Positions 24,178 through 36,433 of a stretch of DNA of 64,000 nt are shown piece by piece. Origin of the DNA: Cavia porcellus (lineage: Eukaryota; Chordata; Mammalia; Rodentia; Caviidae); assembly GCF_034190915.1 (NCBI RefSeq), contig NW_026947485.1, positions 49,091,519 through 49,155,518 on the forward strand, in the 5' to 3' direction. Positions within the stretch are counted from its first letter, which is position 1. Every line of letters begins with the position of its first letter. The notes below the pieces were generated by a model. That model searched no databases. It was not told the DNA's origin and was given only the letters and a program-made list of their open reading frames with translations. The position numbers and the translations under genes are program-made.

Positions 24178-25646
24178 AATTATAATACACTGAAAAAAGA
24201 AATTGAAGATGATCTCAGAAAATGGAAAGACATCCCTTGCTCATGGATAGGAAGAACAAACATTGTGAAAATGGCCATCCTCCCAAAACTCTTATACAGA
24301 TTCAATGCAATCCCAATAAAAAATACCATCAACATACCTTATAGATCTAGAGAAATCACTCCTAAATTTCATCTGGAACCAGAAGAGACCTAGAATAGCA
24401 AAGGCAATTCTAAGCAGCAAAGAAAAAGCAGGAGGCATCACAATCCCTGACTTGAAGTTATACTACAAAGCAACAGTAGTAAAATCAACATGATATTGGA
24501 ATCAAAACAGAACCGAAGATCAATGGAATAGATTAGAAGATACAACCACAACTACAAACACACTCAACCACCTTATCTTTGATAAAGGAGCCAAGCAGTT
24601 TCACTAGAAGAATGACAGTCTCTTTAACAAATGGTGCTGGAAAAACTGGCTCTCTCCATTTGCCAAAAACTAAAGCTAGACCCATGTCTATCACCATGTA
24701 CTAAATTAAAATCTAAATGGGTCAAAGATCTGAATATTAAAACAGAAACCCTAAATCTATTGGAAGACAAATTGGGTAGAAACCTTGAAGACATAGGAGT
24801 AGGTAGAGAATTCATGAAAAGGACTCAAACCGCACGGGAAATACTTCCCAGAATCAATAACTGGGACCACTTCTTATTAAAAAGTTTCTGCATGTCAAAA
24901 CAAATCTCCAGCATGGTAAAAAGAAAACCCACAAACAGGGAAAAGATTTTAGTGAACTCTCTCAGACAAGGGACTCTTGTCTAAAACATATAAAGAATTA
25001 AAAAACTCAGACCCCCAAAATTCAAAGATCCAATCCAAAAATGGGTATCTGAGATGAATACACACTTCTCAGATGAAGAAACGCAAATGGCAAATAAATA
25101 CATGAAAAAATGTTCATCATCATTAGTCATTAGAGAAATGCAAATTAAAACCACACTGAGATACCATCTCACTCCTGAAAGAATGGCCAGGATCAAGAAA
25201 ACCAACAACAACAAATGCTGGAGAGGCTGTGGGGAAAAGGAACTCTCCTACACTGTTGGTGGGAGTGTAGACTGGTACAGCCTTTGTGGAGGTCAGTCTG
25301 GAGATTTCTCAAAAAGCTGGGATTGGAAGTCCTATTTATTCCAGCTATTCCGCTTCTAGGCATATTCCCAGAAGAACTGAAAGCATCATACCACAGTGAT
25401 ATATGTGCACCTATGTTTATAGCAGCACAATTTGTAATCGCCAGATCTTGGAAACAACCCAAGTGTCCATCAACTGAGGAATGGATAAAAAAGTTGTGGT
25501 ATTTCTATACAATGGAGTATTATTCAGCTATAAAGAAGGATCACATTGAGATATTTATCAATAAATGGGCGCAGCTTGAGACCATACTCATAAGTGAAAT
25601 AAATCAATCTCTCATGTATGAATACCGAATAGTTTCCCTAATGTAA
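24178..25646 (+). pseudogene. L1 ORF2p C-terminal part (copy C2)
   Basis: C-terminal ORF2p, containing the thumb/C-domain (24631-24984) and the cysteine-rich end (25215-25646). The zinc-knuckle area is split between two frames: CWRGCG is in the frame ending near 25230 and HCWWEC in the next. The cause is one missing base in the A run 'gggaaaagg' near 25232, where copy D keeps the frame. The last 140 codons are intact to the stop at 25644-25646. RT and endonuclease are absent through 5' truncation. Confidence 0.9.
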
Positions 25647-26812
25647 GTAATGATTCAAATATATGAAAATATGTGGTAATCATGATTTTCCATTATGTGG
25701 CCTTGAAGCCTTATTATAAAGTTTTCACTTATTAATTGGAAAGGCTTTATTCTGGGCTTCTTGATATGGAAACACTTGAAGCTATAGTATATGAAGTTTT
25801 ATTCAAATATTTCAATGAAAAAGACAGACACTATGGTAACTACTATTAAGTCAGGTTATTTGGTGGTGAACACTAGGTTGCTGAAATAGTCATGCTTTGA
25901 CCTGTATTGTTATACTGTTATGTCCTGTTTTATCTGAATCTCTGCCTTATTCATTAAAAAATTATTTAGTTATTTTTTATGTTTTTTTAATTAAGGGGAA
26001 AATTTTAAAAATTAGCAGGGTATATAATAGTAATTTTTTGATTTCCTATTAACTTGTTTTGAAGTCCTATAATACTCCCACTATCTTGTTTTGACTGATT
26101 AGACTCTGTTCCATTCTGTATGATAGTATCAAGTTTGAGGGTATAGCCAACTACTTTGAAGGCAATAAGATTCACTAAGATGACCATTCTGGTTTGACTA
26201 TTGTCTCCCTTGGAAGTCCTGTAATTTTTACAATGCTTAAGTTTTATTGGTCTTGTTCTCTACTGTTTTGTTCAACTTTATAATATATAGTGAGACAGAC
26301 AATTCTTTTTAAGGAAACAAGAGGCATTGTTGATAACCATTGTTGATAACCTTGTACTCTGTTTTACATCATGTGCTATGTCTATCCTTGGTATTGACTG
26401 ACAGCTTTGTTTTGCCATATTTGACTTTATTCTCTCCCCTCCAAAAAAAATAATAAGAACTAAGGACTAATAAAACCCAAAATGTGTAAATTTAGTGGTA
26501 AAAAAGAGAGGGAAAAAAAGAGTTCTAAATGATACAACAGCAAGAGTGTTTAGGGGTGTTAAATAGCTGACCATATTAATGTTTTTGGTTGGATCATTGA
26601 ACACAATTGTTTGCAGTCTCACTGTTTGAGTGTCCACTTTGTATGCTTTGATACTGTGATTTGAGCAACTATCTCTAAGATGATAATATGTAATCTATTA
26701 ACCGGTGATTTCTTACTGTTTTTTTTTTTTTGTAGTTCTGTATTACTTGTACCCTTACACTTGTTTTGTTTTGTTTTTTCTCTTTTTCCTTTTAAATAAA
26801 ATTTTAAAAAAT
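25647..26812 (+). repeat. L1 3' UTR with about 150-bp modules (copy C2)
   Basis: Same modules as in copy A. Cores lie at 26014 ('agcaggg'), 26163 ('caataag') and about 26315 ('aacaagagg'), roughly 150 apart. Ends with AATAAA at about 26796. Confidence 0.75.
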
Positions 26813-26825
26813 ATTTTTAAATGAA

Positions 26826-27104
26826 CTCGTGATTCAAAAATTTTCCCTAAATATCTTAAGTTAAAATACTACATTTGTGTGTGTCACCTGACCAACATTG
26901 AAGAAATCATATAAATTCTACATATACTCTCTCAGAAAATTCTATGAAATCAACATTATTCATTAAAACAAAACTCTAGACTAGCATTGATACCAAAATT
27001 CTGAATAAAATTTTAGCAACATAATCCAATAATGTCTTAAATTTATGAAAAGTTTAACTATTAAAGTATATCTCAGGAATGTAAGATTGTATTTGTATTT
27101 GAAG
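26826..27104 (+). pseudogene. Old L1 ORF2 fragment (host of copy C2, right part)
   Basis: Resumes the eroded ORF2 reading. It has 'gcattgataccaaaattct', 'agcaacataatccaataatg' and 'tatctcaggaatgtaagatt', corresponding to the RT stretch that includes the V-G-F/I-P-G-M-Q region of L1. Confidence 0.65.
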
Positions 27105-27585
27105 ATTGTGGTGGGTAAATAAATGACTCTAGAAAATACCCAGGTCTGAATGAATGGCACTTTTGAATGTTACTTTATATGACGAGTTTGCATGTACGAA
27201 TTGTAAGCATTTTAAGAAAGGAATATTATTATGGATTATTTAGAGGGTCCCTAATTTACTCTTAAATGCTTAATTACTCTAAATCTCTATCTTAAGATAG
27301 AGAGGCAGATGGAAATTAGACACACACAGAAGAAGAGGGATATGAATATTTTGAAAGATATTGGAGTGATGAGATCACAAACAAAGGAATCCTCACAGCC
27401 ACCAGAAACTACAATTGCCCCAAAACTGGAGTTTTCCCCTACAGACTACAGAACTTAACACCTTAATTTTGGCATCAGTAATATTAATTCTCAACTTTAG
27501 TTTTCCAAACTGGTGAGAAAAGAATTCTGCTATTTTAAGATTGCGGTAATTTGTTACAACATCCACAGCAAACTGGTACAAATTG
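27105..27585 (+). mobile_element. MLT1-like MaLR LTR
   Basis: Sense LTR with typical blocks: 'agagaggcagatggaaatta', 'tggagtgatgagatcac', 'agccaccagaaactac', 'gagaaaagaattctgctatt', 'ttaagattgcggtaatttgt' and 'tacaacatccacagcaaact'. Diverged; solo LTR. Confidence 0.65.
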
Positions 27586-28789
27586 AAGCTAGTTTAAAAA
27601 GATGTACAGCAAATTCTTTGAGATAATATATCTGTATATCTCTGAAATCATTTAATCACAAATAATGTTTGTTGATGAGTGAATGATTACAATGACATAA
27701 ATTAAAATTTAAAAGGTGTTTTATGCAAAGTACTTTTTCAACTAGAGGAAGTTAAGGTAGTTATGGCATTCATATTTGTGTAAAATTGAGTACCTATAAT
27801 AGATGCCAAGCAGTTGTGTTGAATAATACAGTGGTTTTCAATCAGTAGCAGATGTCCATAGCATACTTCAATAGCAAAATGTTTCTCCTGACACTGAAGA
27901 TATATAATTCCCACATAAACCAGTATTTTTCTGAAACATTTTAAAAATTAGATTTCTCCATAAAATTTTTCATGCAGACAGCTCTCTTGATGCTCTTTGA
28001 ATCTGCCTCAAAAACAGTATTAGAAGTAGAGGCCATGGTCACAGGTAAGTCATTAGCAAGCTATGTTTTGGAGCTAATTGCTTCAGCTTCATAATTAGAC
28101 TCTTCCTTTTAAAACATAAAGAGGAAAAAGTAAATATTCTCTAATATTCATTTTTACTATAAAATTATATAATTTTTAAAATAGTTATATAATTACATTT
28201 TTGAGTAATATATCATTGTCAAGTACTTCTCAGTTTAAAAATTTCAATACTGTACTTTGGCTATATGAAAAGTCAATTCCAAATGATGATTTGCTCTTAT
28301 AAATATAGACACAATCTGAAAAATACATAACCCTCCTTGGTCATATCAAGAAATTGTAACTATATTTGGGAATCTTTGCTGTGATAATATTTTTCTCTAG
28401 TAAAGTTATAAATTTGTGAATCTTTGAAAAATTACTAGAAATGAATTAATATTTTCTACTGATTAATCTACTAATTAATAATCTGCTAATTAAAATTAGT
28501 AGAAATGAATTAATATTTTCTTGTTAACATGCAGGACAAATGAGATTCCTTAGAGTGTCTTTAATAATACCATATCCTGTTTTTCAGATCTATAGAAAGC
28601 TCTAGCAACCTCATTCATGAAGGACAAGTAATGACCTAGTTTTGCCATCTTCTTTTTAGAGGTAAACAATTATGGTTTTAGTTGCATGAAAGAGAACTGT
28701 GACATGTTAGACTGAATTGTAACCTTGTTACTGTCTTTACTTGACAATACAATGTGCATAAGGATATTAAAATAGGTATCAAATTGACA
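27586..28789. other. AT-rich spacer with a short direct repeat
   Basis: No gene or nameable repeat. The 22-mer beginning 'tagaaatgaattaatatttt' occurs at 28436-28457 and 28500-28521. Confidence 0.5.
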
Positions 28790-29273
28790 GAGGTGACATA
28801 TCATGGCTTACTCCAAGTATCATCTTGGCTGGTTTAGGAGATACTCAATTGTACAACATCATTTTTGAGTGCATCTGTAAGGAATCTTTAGGTGACTGTG
28901 GCATTTGAATCAGTTGAGTAGGTGGGGAAGGTCTGCCAAATCCAGTGAGAGTAGACATACAATCAGCTAAAGATCAAACAGACAAAGGAATAGGAAAACT
29001 CTCTTTCCTTCTTGGCAATCTAGTATAGCACTCTTCCCTTTTCCTTGGATTTCAGAACATCAATATTCTCTGGCCTTTGGACTCAGAGATGGATCAGAGG
29101 CTTTCTAGTTCCTCAGGCTTGTGTCCTTGGGCTAAGAGTTATATCATTGCTTTTTCTGTTCTGAGACCTTTGAACTTTGAGCCATTCTTGATTACTACTG
29201 GCCTATTATGGGAATTCTCAAATTCCACAATCACATGAACCTATTTCCCTAATAAATCCCACTCATATAATTA

Positions 29274-29308
<35 letters not shown>

Positions 29309-29345
29309 CTGGTGGTTCTGCTTCTCTGCGGAAGCCAGGAAAATA
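28790..29345 (+). mobile_element. ERVL-type LTR (MLT2-like) with (TA)n near its end
   Basis: Blocks 'agtatcatcttggctggttt', 'ggcatttgaatcagttgagt', 'caaattccacaatcaca', 'ccctaataaatccca', then (TA)n and 'ggtggttctgcttctct'. The order fits an MLT2-type LTR. Solo. Confidence 0.55.
29277..29307. repeat. (AT)n microsatellite
   Basis: Uninterrupted AT dinucleotides inside the LTR, where such LTRs often carry a simple repeat. Confidence 0.9.
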
Positions 29346-31689
29346 CAATATATGAAACTCATAACAATATAGGGTTTTCTTAAACCCATAGTTTTTCATT
29401 CTCAGATTAGTCCACACCCAGTTTCCAGCTATTACTCTGTGAACATTATTACCAGTTTAAGTCTTTGGAGTTCCAGGTAAAGAGGTACAGACTATAACTC
29501 TGGCCACTCCACATTTTGGATTGTCCTCTTAGGTTCAGTCCTCTCTTGGGTTCAAAAAGGCCATTAGATTTCAGTTTGTTTAGTATTTTATTGCTATTAA
29601 GATGTGAGTAACAATTTCCTAAGTCTTTGTGAGTCATAAATAAAACTAGAAGCTCTATAAAATGTTTTTTAAGCACTAAATTATGTTTTTAATCTTGGGA
29701 GTTTGTCAACTATATTTCTGAAAGTGAAACAATCAGTACAGAACCAATGAGTTGTTCAATATATTGTCTCATAATGAATTCATCCAATGTCTCCTATCTA
29801 AATTTTAAAAGTTTAAGCTGCAGATAAGCAAAAGTTAATAACTGGTTCTAAAATAGATTAATATACTACTCTTTACAACATATTTTTCATACATATTTTT
29901 CACCCATTATAATCTGTTAGTTAATATGAATATGAAGTTGATAAAACAAAAGGCTACAATAAACAACAAAAAGATGTGTTTCTCATTTTTAGTGCAGTTT
30001 TTAGTCTTCAGAGTACACAAGATATATCCGGTTCTTATGATAAAGAGCCAGGAAAGATTCACTTAAGTCACTGTCAAGAGAAAAAGGTTTAAAAGCACAT
30101 CCAGGGTTTTCTCCTTAACAAAATATTACTTTCTGGGAAAAATAATTTAACAAAAGTTTATCCCAAAGAGAAACAGTATTCAATACCCTCTTGCTGCTTC
30201 TTGGCTTCCTGTTCTGAAGTAGGGACAAAAGGTAAGAAATACTGCTAAAGCCACAGAATAAGAACACAGCCTTCTAAAATACAGATTTAAACATAAAATT
30301 ACAAATGTGTTACTTCTCCACACTTTACAAAAATATTAACAGCTTAAGAGACCTAAAAAACACAAAATCCCAGAAGTAATTAGGAAAGGCTGAAATCAAC
30401 AAGGGATCAACAAGGGATATAAAAACAAATATTAACATAAAACTTTGCATATAAAACCAATACATGTCCAACTTTTTAAAAAATACATTGCTTTTATTAT
30501 CTGTAATTAAAAGTTTTTTCTCTATAGATAAATCAAACACATGGGTCACAAGAAGTAGATTTTAAGGAATATTTCTACAGCAGAATTAGAAAAAATTAGA
30601 TTATCCAACTACCCAAGGTCCTCAAAATATTTGTGATGGAACATATATTAAAATTCAAGAAAAATTATGTTAAAGATCATATATGTACTTGTTCCATTTC
30701 TTAACTTGAATTTATATGCATGTACATCCCATAAATCTTTATAGAAGAAAACATTTTTAAAAATATTTTCTGGTGCCAAGTACCACGATTAATAATAGCT
30801 TATGCCTTCAAAGGAATAATAATAAATTACAAATAAGAATTCATAGACTGTGAGTTGTAGAAGAGTTAACTAATTTATGCTTACTCTCATAGAAGAATAG
30901 ACTAGTGGTAGCTTAAGAGTCTATGGATTTGATATTTGGCAAATATCAATGGAAGTGTATGTAACCCATTTAATTTGTTTTACTTGTCCTTCATTAAAAA
31001 TTCAACCTGTGAATTTAATTGCAAGCAGCAAAAAAATTCTGGAAGTCAAAAATATAAATATAGTAGCAACCAAACTGTACAAATATTTATATTTTAAATG
31101 TGAGAATAGTCAGAAATGATTTTATTAAATATATCATTTTTTAGCATTTTATATACTACAAATGAGTTTAGCACAGTCTTAACAAAATGTAAGCTCTCTG
31201 GGAAAACAAAAAAGTGTGAAATTTGCATTAATTTATGTTCCATATTTTATGAAATGTAGTCTGTTATTTATTTTCCTAGTTTCAATAATACAATATGCTA
31301 AATACATTGGATGAGATAACGAATTTTTTAAAAGTAACACGAAGAACAATACAATTTCAAATTGAAGAATTTAGATGTACATAAAATAATTACCACAAAG
31401 CCACTGCCAATGGCAATGTGAGTCAATTTAAAAGCAAGTTCATCAAGTACAATCATTAGACTCTAAAAATTAATCTGCAAGACACTGAGATTTGTTCTCT
31501 TATCTCTTTAGTCTCATATTATGCCATTTTCTCTAAGCTCATTTCATTCTCGTTAGCACTTTTTTCTGAATATCTTAAAGGGATGAAATGATGCTGTACA
31601 GTTTTACTTGTTATTAGAGAAAAATGCTCATTAGTATTTCTTATGCAGTTCAACTTACAAAAGAAATATGATATTTAAAGTAAAAGTTA
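29346..31689. other. AT-rich spacer, nothing identified
   Basis: More than 2 kb without a credible exon, RNA gene or repeat that I can name. Confidence 0.45.
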
Positions 31690-32030
31690 CTGCATCCACT
31701 TCCTATAGCTATTATAACAAAGTACAACAAACTGTGTGGCTTAAACAAATGAATTCATGGTCTCACATTCTGGAGACAGTAAGTATGAGACAGAAATAGA
31801 AACAGAGTTCGTACTTTTAAAGGACAGTGAAGAAGACTGAGTCCCACACCTCTCCCCTGTAATGGTTTACTGTCACTTGTATTTCTCCTGACTTAAAGAA
31901 GCATTTACCCTGATTTCTTCCTCCATGTTGATTAACATTCTCCCCTGTGCATTTCCACATAAGAGTACAGTCTACCCTTGATAAGGGCTCCAACGTACTG
32001 ATTTAGGAGGAATATAACTGCTATATAAGC
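31690..32030 (-). mobile_element. MLT1-like MaLR LTR, antisense
   Basis: Opens on the plus strand with 'tatagctattataacaaagt', 'gtgtggcttaaacaa' and 'ctcacattctggagacag', the standard antisense start of MLT1. Later comes 'tacccttgataagggctcca'. Diverged solo LTR. Confidence 0.7.
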
Positions 32031-32899
32031 ACTAACAGTTACATGAGATCCAATGATATTGTAATACTAAGCACAGTGTGATTACAACCTATAATAATGT
32101 AAAGTAATATTTGTAAACTCATAATAATGTTAAATGAAGAGAGACATTCAAATCTCTTTGAAATGAGATTCCTCTTTTATAGACTTTATGTAAGAATATT
32201 TCATTGACATTAATGACAAAATTATCAAATTTTCTTACTCTCAAAAAGTAAAATAAATGTTTAATAGGTCATTATTTATAAAGATAGCTTTTATTTGAAC
32301 AGGCAAATTGCTTAACTATAGTTATAGAATAGATTTTACATTAATAGACGTCATCTGTTTAGGTATTTACTTTCTGAAATTGTGAAATAAATGAAATGTA
32401 AAAATATACATACATCTAATGATTTTAGAGGATTTTAACTGAACCATTATTTCTGTAAAAACAGTTGAAATAAAATCTATTTCTATTTCTTAAGACCATA
32501 TTGAAAATATTGAAAAATATGAATAGAATAAATTATTGAATATTGTTTGTCCTAATATCTGATTTAGAGAAATCCTTTTAAAGTATTTCTGATACTTTGG
32601 TTGAAATTATCCCTTCAAGGGTCTATTGCTTTTAGAAAATTATGTTGTGCTTAATTCATGCTACAATTACATATTTATTAAAAATTAAATGGTTAAAATA
32701 AGAACTTAAATGTAGTTTTCTAAAAGAACTCAATATTAATACATTTGGATTTCAATTCTAAATGCAGTTAGTGCTTATTAATGAATGTATCATACAACAA
32801 CCAAAGATTTTCATTTACTTATCTCCAGAACCTGTGAATATGTTACCTTATAAGGCAAAAGTTCTTATTTATTAATTTGTATATGTGATTATAGATAGG
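32031..32899. other. AT-rich spacer, nothing identified
   Basis: No supported feature. Confidence 0.45.
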
Positions 32900-33290
32900 A
32901 TTAAGTAAAGATCTTAAGATAGAGACTACTGTGGAAAATCTGGGGGGTCTAATATAATTGAAGATCCTCACAAATGAAAAATTGAAGCAGAAGAATTAGA
33001 GTTAAGAAAAGGATATCACAAGAGATGCAGATTTCAGAGTGATATGACAGTGGCTTTGAAAATAGAGATCATAAACCAAGGAATATAAACAACCCCAAAA
33101 GCTAGAAATGAAAAGAAAAAAAAAAAAAAAAATTTTTCTCTAGAGAGTTAAGGAGCCTTCAATTCTTCTGATACCTGGATATTAGCCTCTTTTGACCTGG
33201 TTCAGCATCTTGAGTCCAGACTAATAAATTTCTGCTGCATTATACCACTAAATTTGCAAGAAGTTGTTGCAAAATCAAAAAGGAAAATAA
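32900..33290 (+). mobile_element. MLT1-like MaLR LTR
   Basis: Sense LTR: 'aagatcttaagatagagact', 'ggggggtctaatataatt', 'ataaaccaaggaatataaac', 'gagtccagactaataaattt' and 'gcattataccactaaatttg'. It contains an A17 run near 33117-33133. Confidence 0.65.
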
Positions 33291-33389
33291 AACAGATAAA
33301 TGTTATAATTGCAAAATGCAGTAAAAAATATGAGTTAAAAGCACAAATGTTTCAAAACACTCTGAGACCTGTAAGATCTTAACTAACAC

Positions 33390-33670
33390 CATGTGTGATG
33401 GCAGGCTGAACTGTCCACTGGATTGGCTTCTGAGTGACTCTGTGGAGAGTCAAAGGGCAATTACACTGAATATTTGATTCCTGGTTTCTTGCTCTCTGGC
33501 ACTGTTTCTCTGCTCCTCTGGTTCTCTGTTCTCTTGTTTCTCATCTATCATAAACTGCACACTTCTGCTATACACTGTTGCCTTGGAGCAAGATGATCAA
33601 GCATTCAATCCTCTGAATCTCTAACTTGGAGACAAGTTAATCCTCTCTTCCCTTAAATTCCAGATGCCTG
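33390..33670. other. Possible LTR fragment, unassigned
   Basis: CT-rich stretch with 'cttggagcaagatgatcaag' and 'gacaagttaatcctct', resembling the 3' halves of MaLR LTRs in the window. Too diverged to assign. Confidence 0.3.
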
Positions 33671-33689
33671 GAACTTTCTTTTAATGATC

Positions 33690-33965
33690 AATAGAGATGC
33701 TGACAAATACACCATGCAACAAACAAATCACACTTTTTCTGGCATTTATTCCAGAGAAAAAATATGTTCACACAAAAATGTATATGCAAATGGACATTCA
33801 TACCTTATTTGTAAAAATAAAATTTGTAAAAGCTATTTCCCTCAATGTGTGAATGATAGAGAACATTCTGCTTCACAAAGAAAGCATAATACTACTCAGA
33901 AATTAAGAGGAGTAAACCTTGAGTATCTGCACCAGGGTGGATAAACCTCAGGGGTATCATAGTGA
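33690..33965 (+). pseudogene. Old L1 ORF2 C-terminal fragment, sense
   Basis: Eroded L1: 'tttattccagagaaaa', 'acaaaaatgtatatgcaaat', 'cataatactactcagaaatt' and 'ggataaacctcaggg' follow the order of the ORF2 C-terminus in old L1 families. Confidence 0.6.
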
Positions 33966-33989
33966 AAAAAAATTTAATGCTATAATGTC

Positions 33990-34745
33990 CTCTTTTTCTA
34001 AAACTCTGTTAGACTGCAGCAAAATTACGAGCAGTATACAGGGATTTTCCACATGCCCCCTGCCCCAATATATGAACAGTTTCCCCAGACATCAGCATTC
34101 TCCAACATACTGGGACATTTCTTAAAATTGATGACTCTACAGTAATACACATCATAAACACTCAAAATCTGCAGTTTTGATTAGTGTTCTCTCTTGCTCT
34201 TGTGCATTCTATGTGCTTGAATAACTTTATAGTACATGCCTCCACCATTATATTTACACTGATTTTTTTCACTATCTTAAAAAGCTTCTGTGGTCTGCCT
34301 ATTCATTCCTATTGTCTCTGATTCCTGGAGTGAACCTTTTTACTGTCTCAATGGTTTTACTTTTGCCTAAGTAGTAGAAACTACTTACTTTTGAAGAAGT
34401 CATTCAAACTTCTTTCAGAGTGCTTATGCCATTTTGCATGTCTTTAAAAATGAGTGAGGGTTCCTATTGCTGCACATTCTTGCTAGCTTTTGGAACTGTC
34501 AAACAATCTAATAGGTATATAGTGATATTTTTCTAAAGTATGCACTATATTGAATTGTATTTTGATATACTTATTTGCTACCCTTATATCTTCTGTGGTA
34601 CAGTACATATTAAAGGTAAATATTTTCTTTGGGCTGTTTCACATTTTTGAACTTTTATGACTTTTTACATGTTAAGTAGTTGATTTCTTTATCAAATATA
34701 TTGCAGTATGTGGTTTATCTTATTATTATTTTAAAAGATCCTCTA
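33990..34745 (-). mobile_element. Old L1 3' end, antisense
   Basis: Antisense old L1, 3' UTR then ORF2 end. Plus-strand blocks are 'gtgcattctatgtgcttgaa', 'acatgcctccaccattatat', 'ctgcctattcattcctat', 'gagggttcctattgctgcac', 'aatctaataggtatatagtg' and 'gatttctttatcaaatat'. These match in order the antisense tail of old mammalian L1. Confidence 0.7.
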
Positions 34746-34972
34746 ACTGGTGAAACTATAGATATAGAAAAGATAGTAAACAAAGTATTCCTGTATACCA
34801 AAGGAGAGCTTGACATGGCTATTTTGAGGTGATAGCATAGTGCTATATTTTACTGTAGTACGTTTATATAAATATATATGGGCAAGTAAAGTGAATTTAA
34901 CCTCACATGTGTGAAAAAATATTTAAAATGATGAAAAATTTTAAAAGTGTATTGACTAGTTAACTATAATAT

Positions 34973-35340
34973 ACCAATGCTACTCAAATCACCCTCAGTT
35001 GCAAAGAAGGTACCAGCAGGCCTATCTGGGCCAAAACCAGAGAACTCTAAGCAGCTATCAGGGGCCATAATCCAGTCCAGGCCCTGAATGCATGCATAGG
35101 TTGAATCCCAGTGCACAGGGGAACCTTGGAACTTCTCACCCAAGAAAAAAGACCACGCCCTGCATCTGAAATCACCAGAAGATGCATGAGAGTAACAATG
35201 ACCTAATTGCCCCATACCCAGAAAACTCCAAGTGGTTAGCAGTTTCCTGCAGTTGGCCCAGAAGCCAAAAGTGGGCCAGGTGATTCCCAGGGCACAGGTG
35301 AAGCTTTGAAACATCACTAAAACCCTGGAAATACAGGAAA
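34973..35340 (+). promoter_or_regulatory. L1 5' UTR (internal promoter region), copy D
   Basis: A region visibly richer in G+C than its flanks, just upstream of ORF1, where L1 carries its RNA polymerase II promoter. The role is inferred from position only. The antisense open frame across it is incidental. Confidence 0.6.
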
Positions 35341-36393
35341 ATGACAAATAAAAAAGCAAAATGCAAACTCAAATTTCCAGCCCAACCCAAGCAAGGATAG
35401 GAGACGTGGACACAGAAGAAAATATAAGTCATACACCTGAAATTCCAGAAATGATAACAACTGAAGTAAAGAAATGACTCCAGGAAGCTATAAAAGAACT
35501 CAAATCAGAAATAATCTCCCAGGTAAAAGAAGAAATATGTAATGAAAGAAATGCTAAATACTTCTAAAGAAGACATAGTTTAAAAATTAGAGTAAAATGC
35601 AAAAAGATGGAAACTCTGAATGAACAATATAAGAAACAAACAGAATAAATGAAGCAGACTCAAAGAAATATACAAGAAAACAAAAATTCCATTGAAAGTT
35701 AGCAAAACCACCTCAACAAAAATGAAGATAGAATTTCAGACCTCAAAGACAAGATTGGAGCTAGTGAACAGGAAAGGAAAGATCTTTTAAAAATAACAAG
35801 GAACCAGGAAAAAACAATTTAACAATTGCAAGATGATTCAAAAATAAATAAATAAAACCCACAAGATTGATAGGTATAAACAAAAAAGAAGATGCCAACA
35901 CAGATGATATCAAGAGAATATTTTAAGAAGTAATAGCTGAAAAATTCCCAAACATGAGAATGGAAACTGACATACAGATCAGTGAGGCATATAGAACTCC
36001 AAAGAGCCATAATCAAAATAAAACTACACGCAGACATACAATAATCAACATCCCAGATTTCCAACATTAGAACAAAATGTTAAAAGCTGCTACAGAGAAG
36101 AGACAGATCACCTATAAAGGAAAGCCTATCAGAATCACAGCAGACTTTTCAATACAAAAAGTGAAGTCAAGAAGAGCATGAAGTGAAGTATTTCAGATCC
36201 TAAAGGAAAATGACTTCCAACCTAAATGGATAAACCCTGGAAAACTGTCCTTCAAAATGGATGGAGAAATAAGATACTTCCATGACAAAGAACAGCTGAA
36301 GAACTGCATGACTACCAAACCAACCCTGCAAAGAATACTGAAAGACATTCTAGATAGACGTAGGAAAAAGCCAGTAAGCAAGGCAAACAATTA
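35341..36393 (+). pseudogene. L1 ORF1p pseudogene (copy D)
   Basis: Starts ATG at 35341 (MTNKKAKCKLKFPAQPKQG) and meets TAG after 19 codons. The homologous reading continues in another frame (TEENISHTPEIPEM, then ELKSEIISQVKEE). The coiled-coil part follows, then the RNA-binding part (around 35900-36090), then the C-terminal domain at 36193-36390, ending TAA before the spacer to ORF2. ORF1p trimerises and binds L1 RNA. The frameshift and stops make this copy dead. The start is supported by its place at the end of the 5' UTR. Confidence 0.85.
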
Positions 36394-36433
36394 AATAGAG
36401 TGGAAAGGTAAAGAGTCAACAGCAGAAAATAGC

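Larger units (their letters stand above)
24178..26812 (+). mobile_element. LINE-1 (copy C2), 5'-truncated, with 13-bp target duplication
   Basis: Sense L1 fragment: ORF2 from the region after the RT palm to the stop (ending 25646), then the full modular 3' UTR ending 'tttaaataaaattttaaaaa'. The direct repeat ATTTTTAAATGAA lies at 24165-24177 and again at 26813-26825 with no mismatch, and the older L1 on both sides is continuous. This is a target-primed insertion by L1 machinery. The perfect duplication indicates relative youth. Confidence 0.92.

Noticed and set aside
34964..35359. 131-codon open frame on the minus strand
   Set aside because: It is antisense to the 5' UTR and ORF1 start of copy D, with no domain or coding signature.
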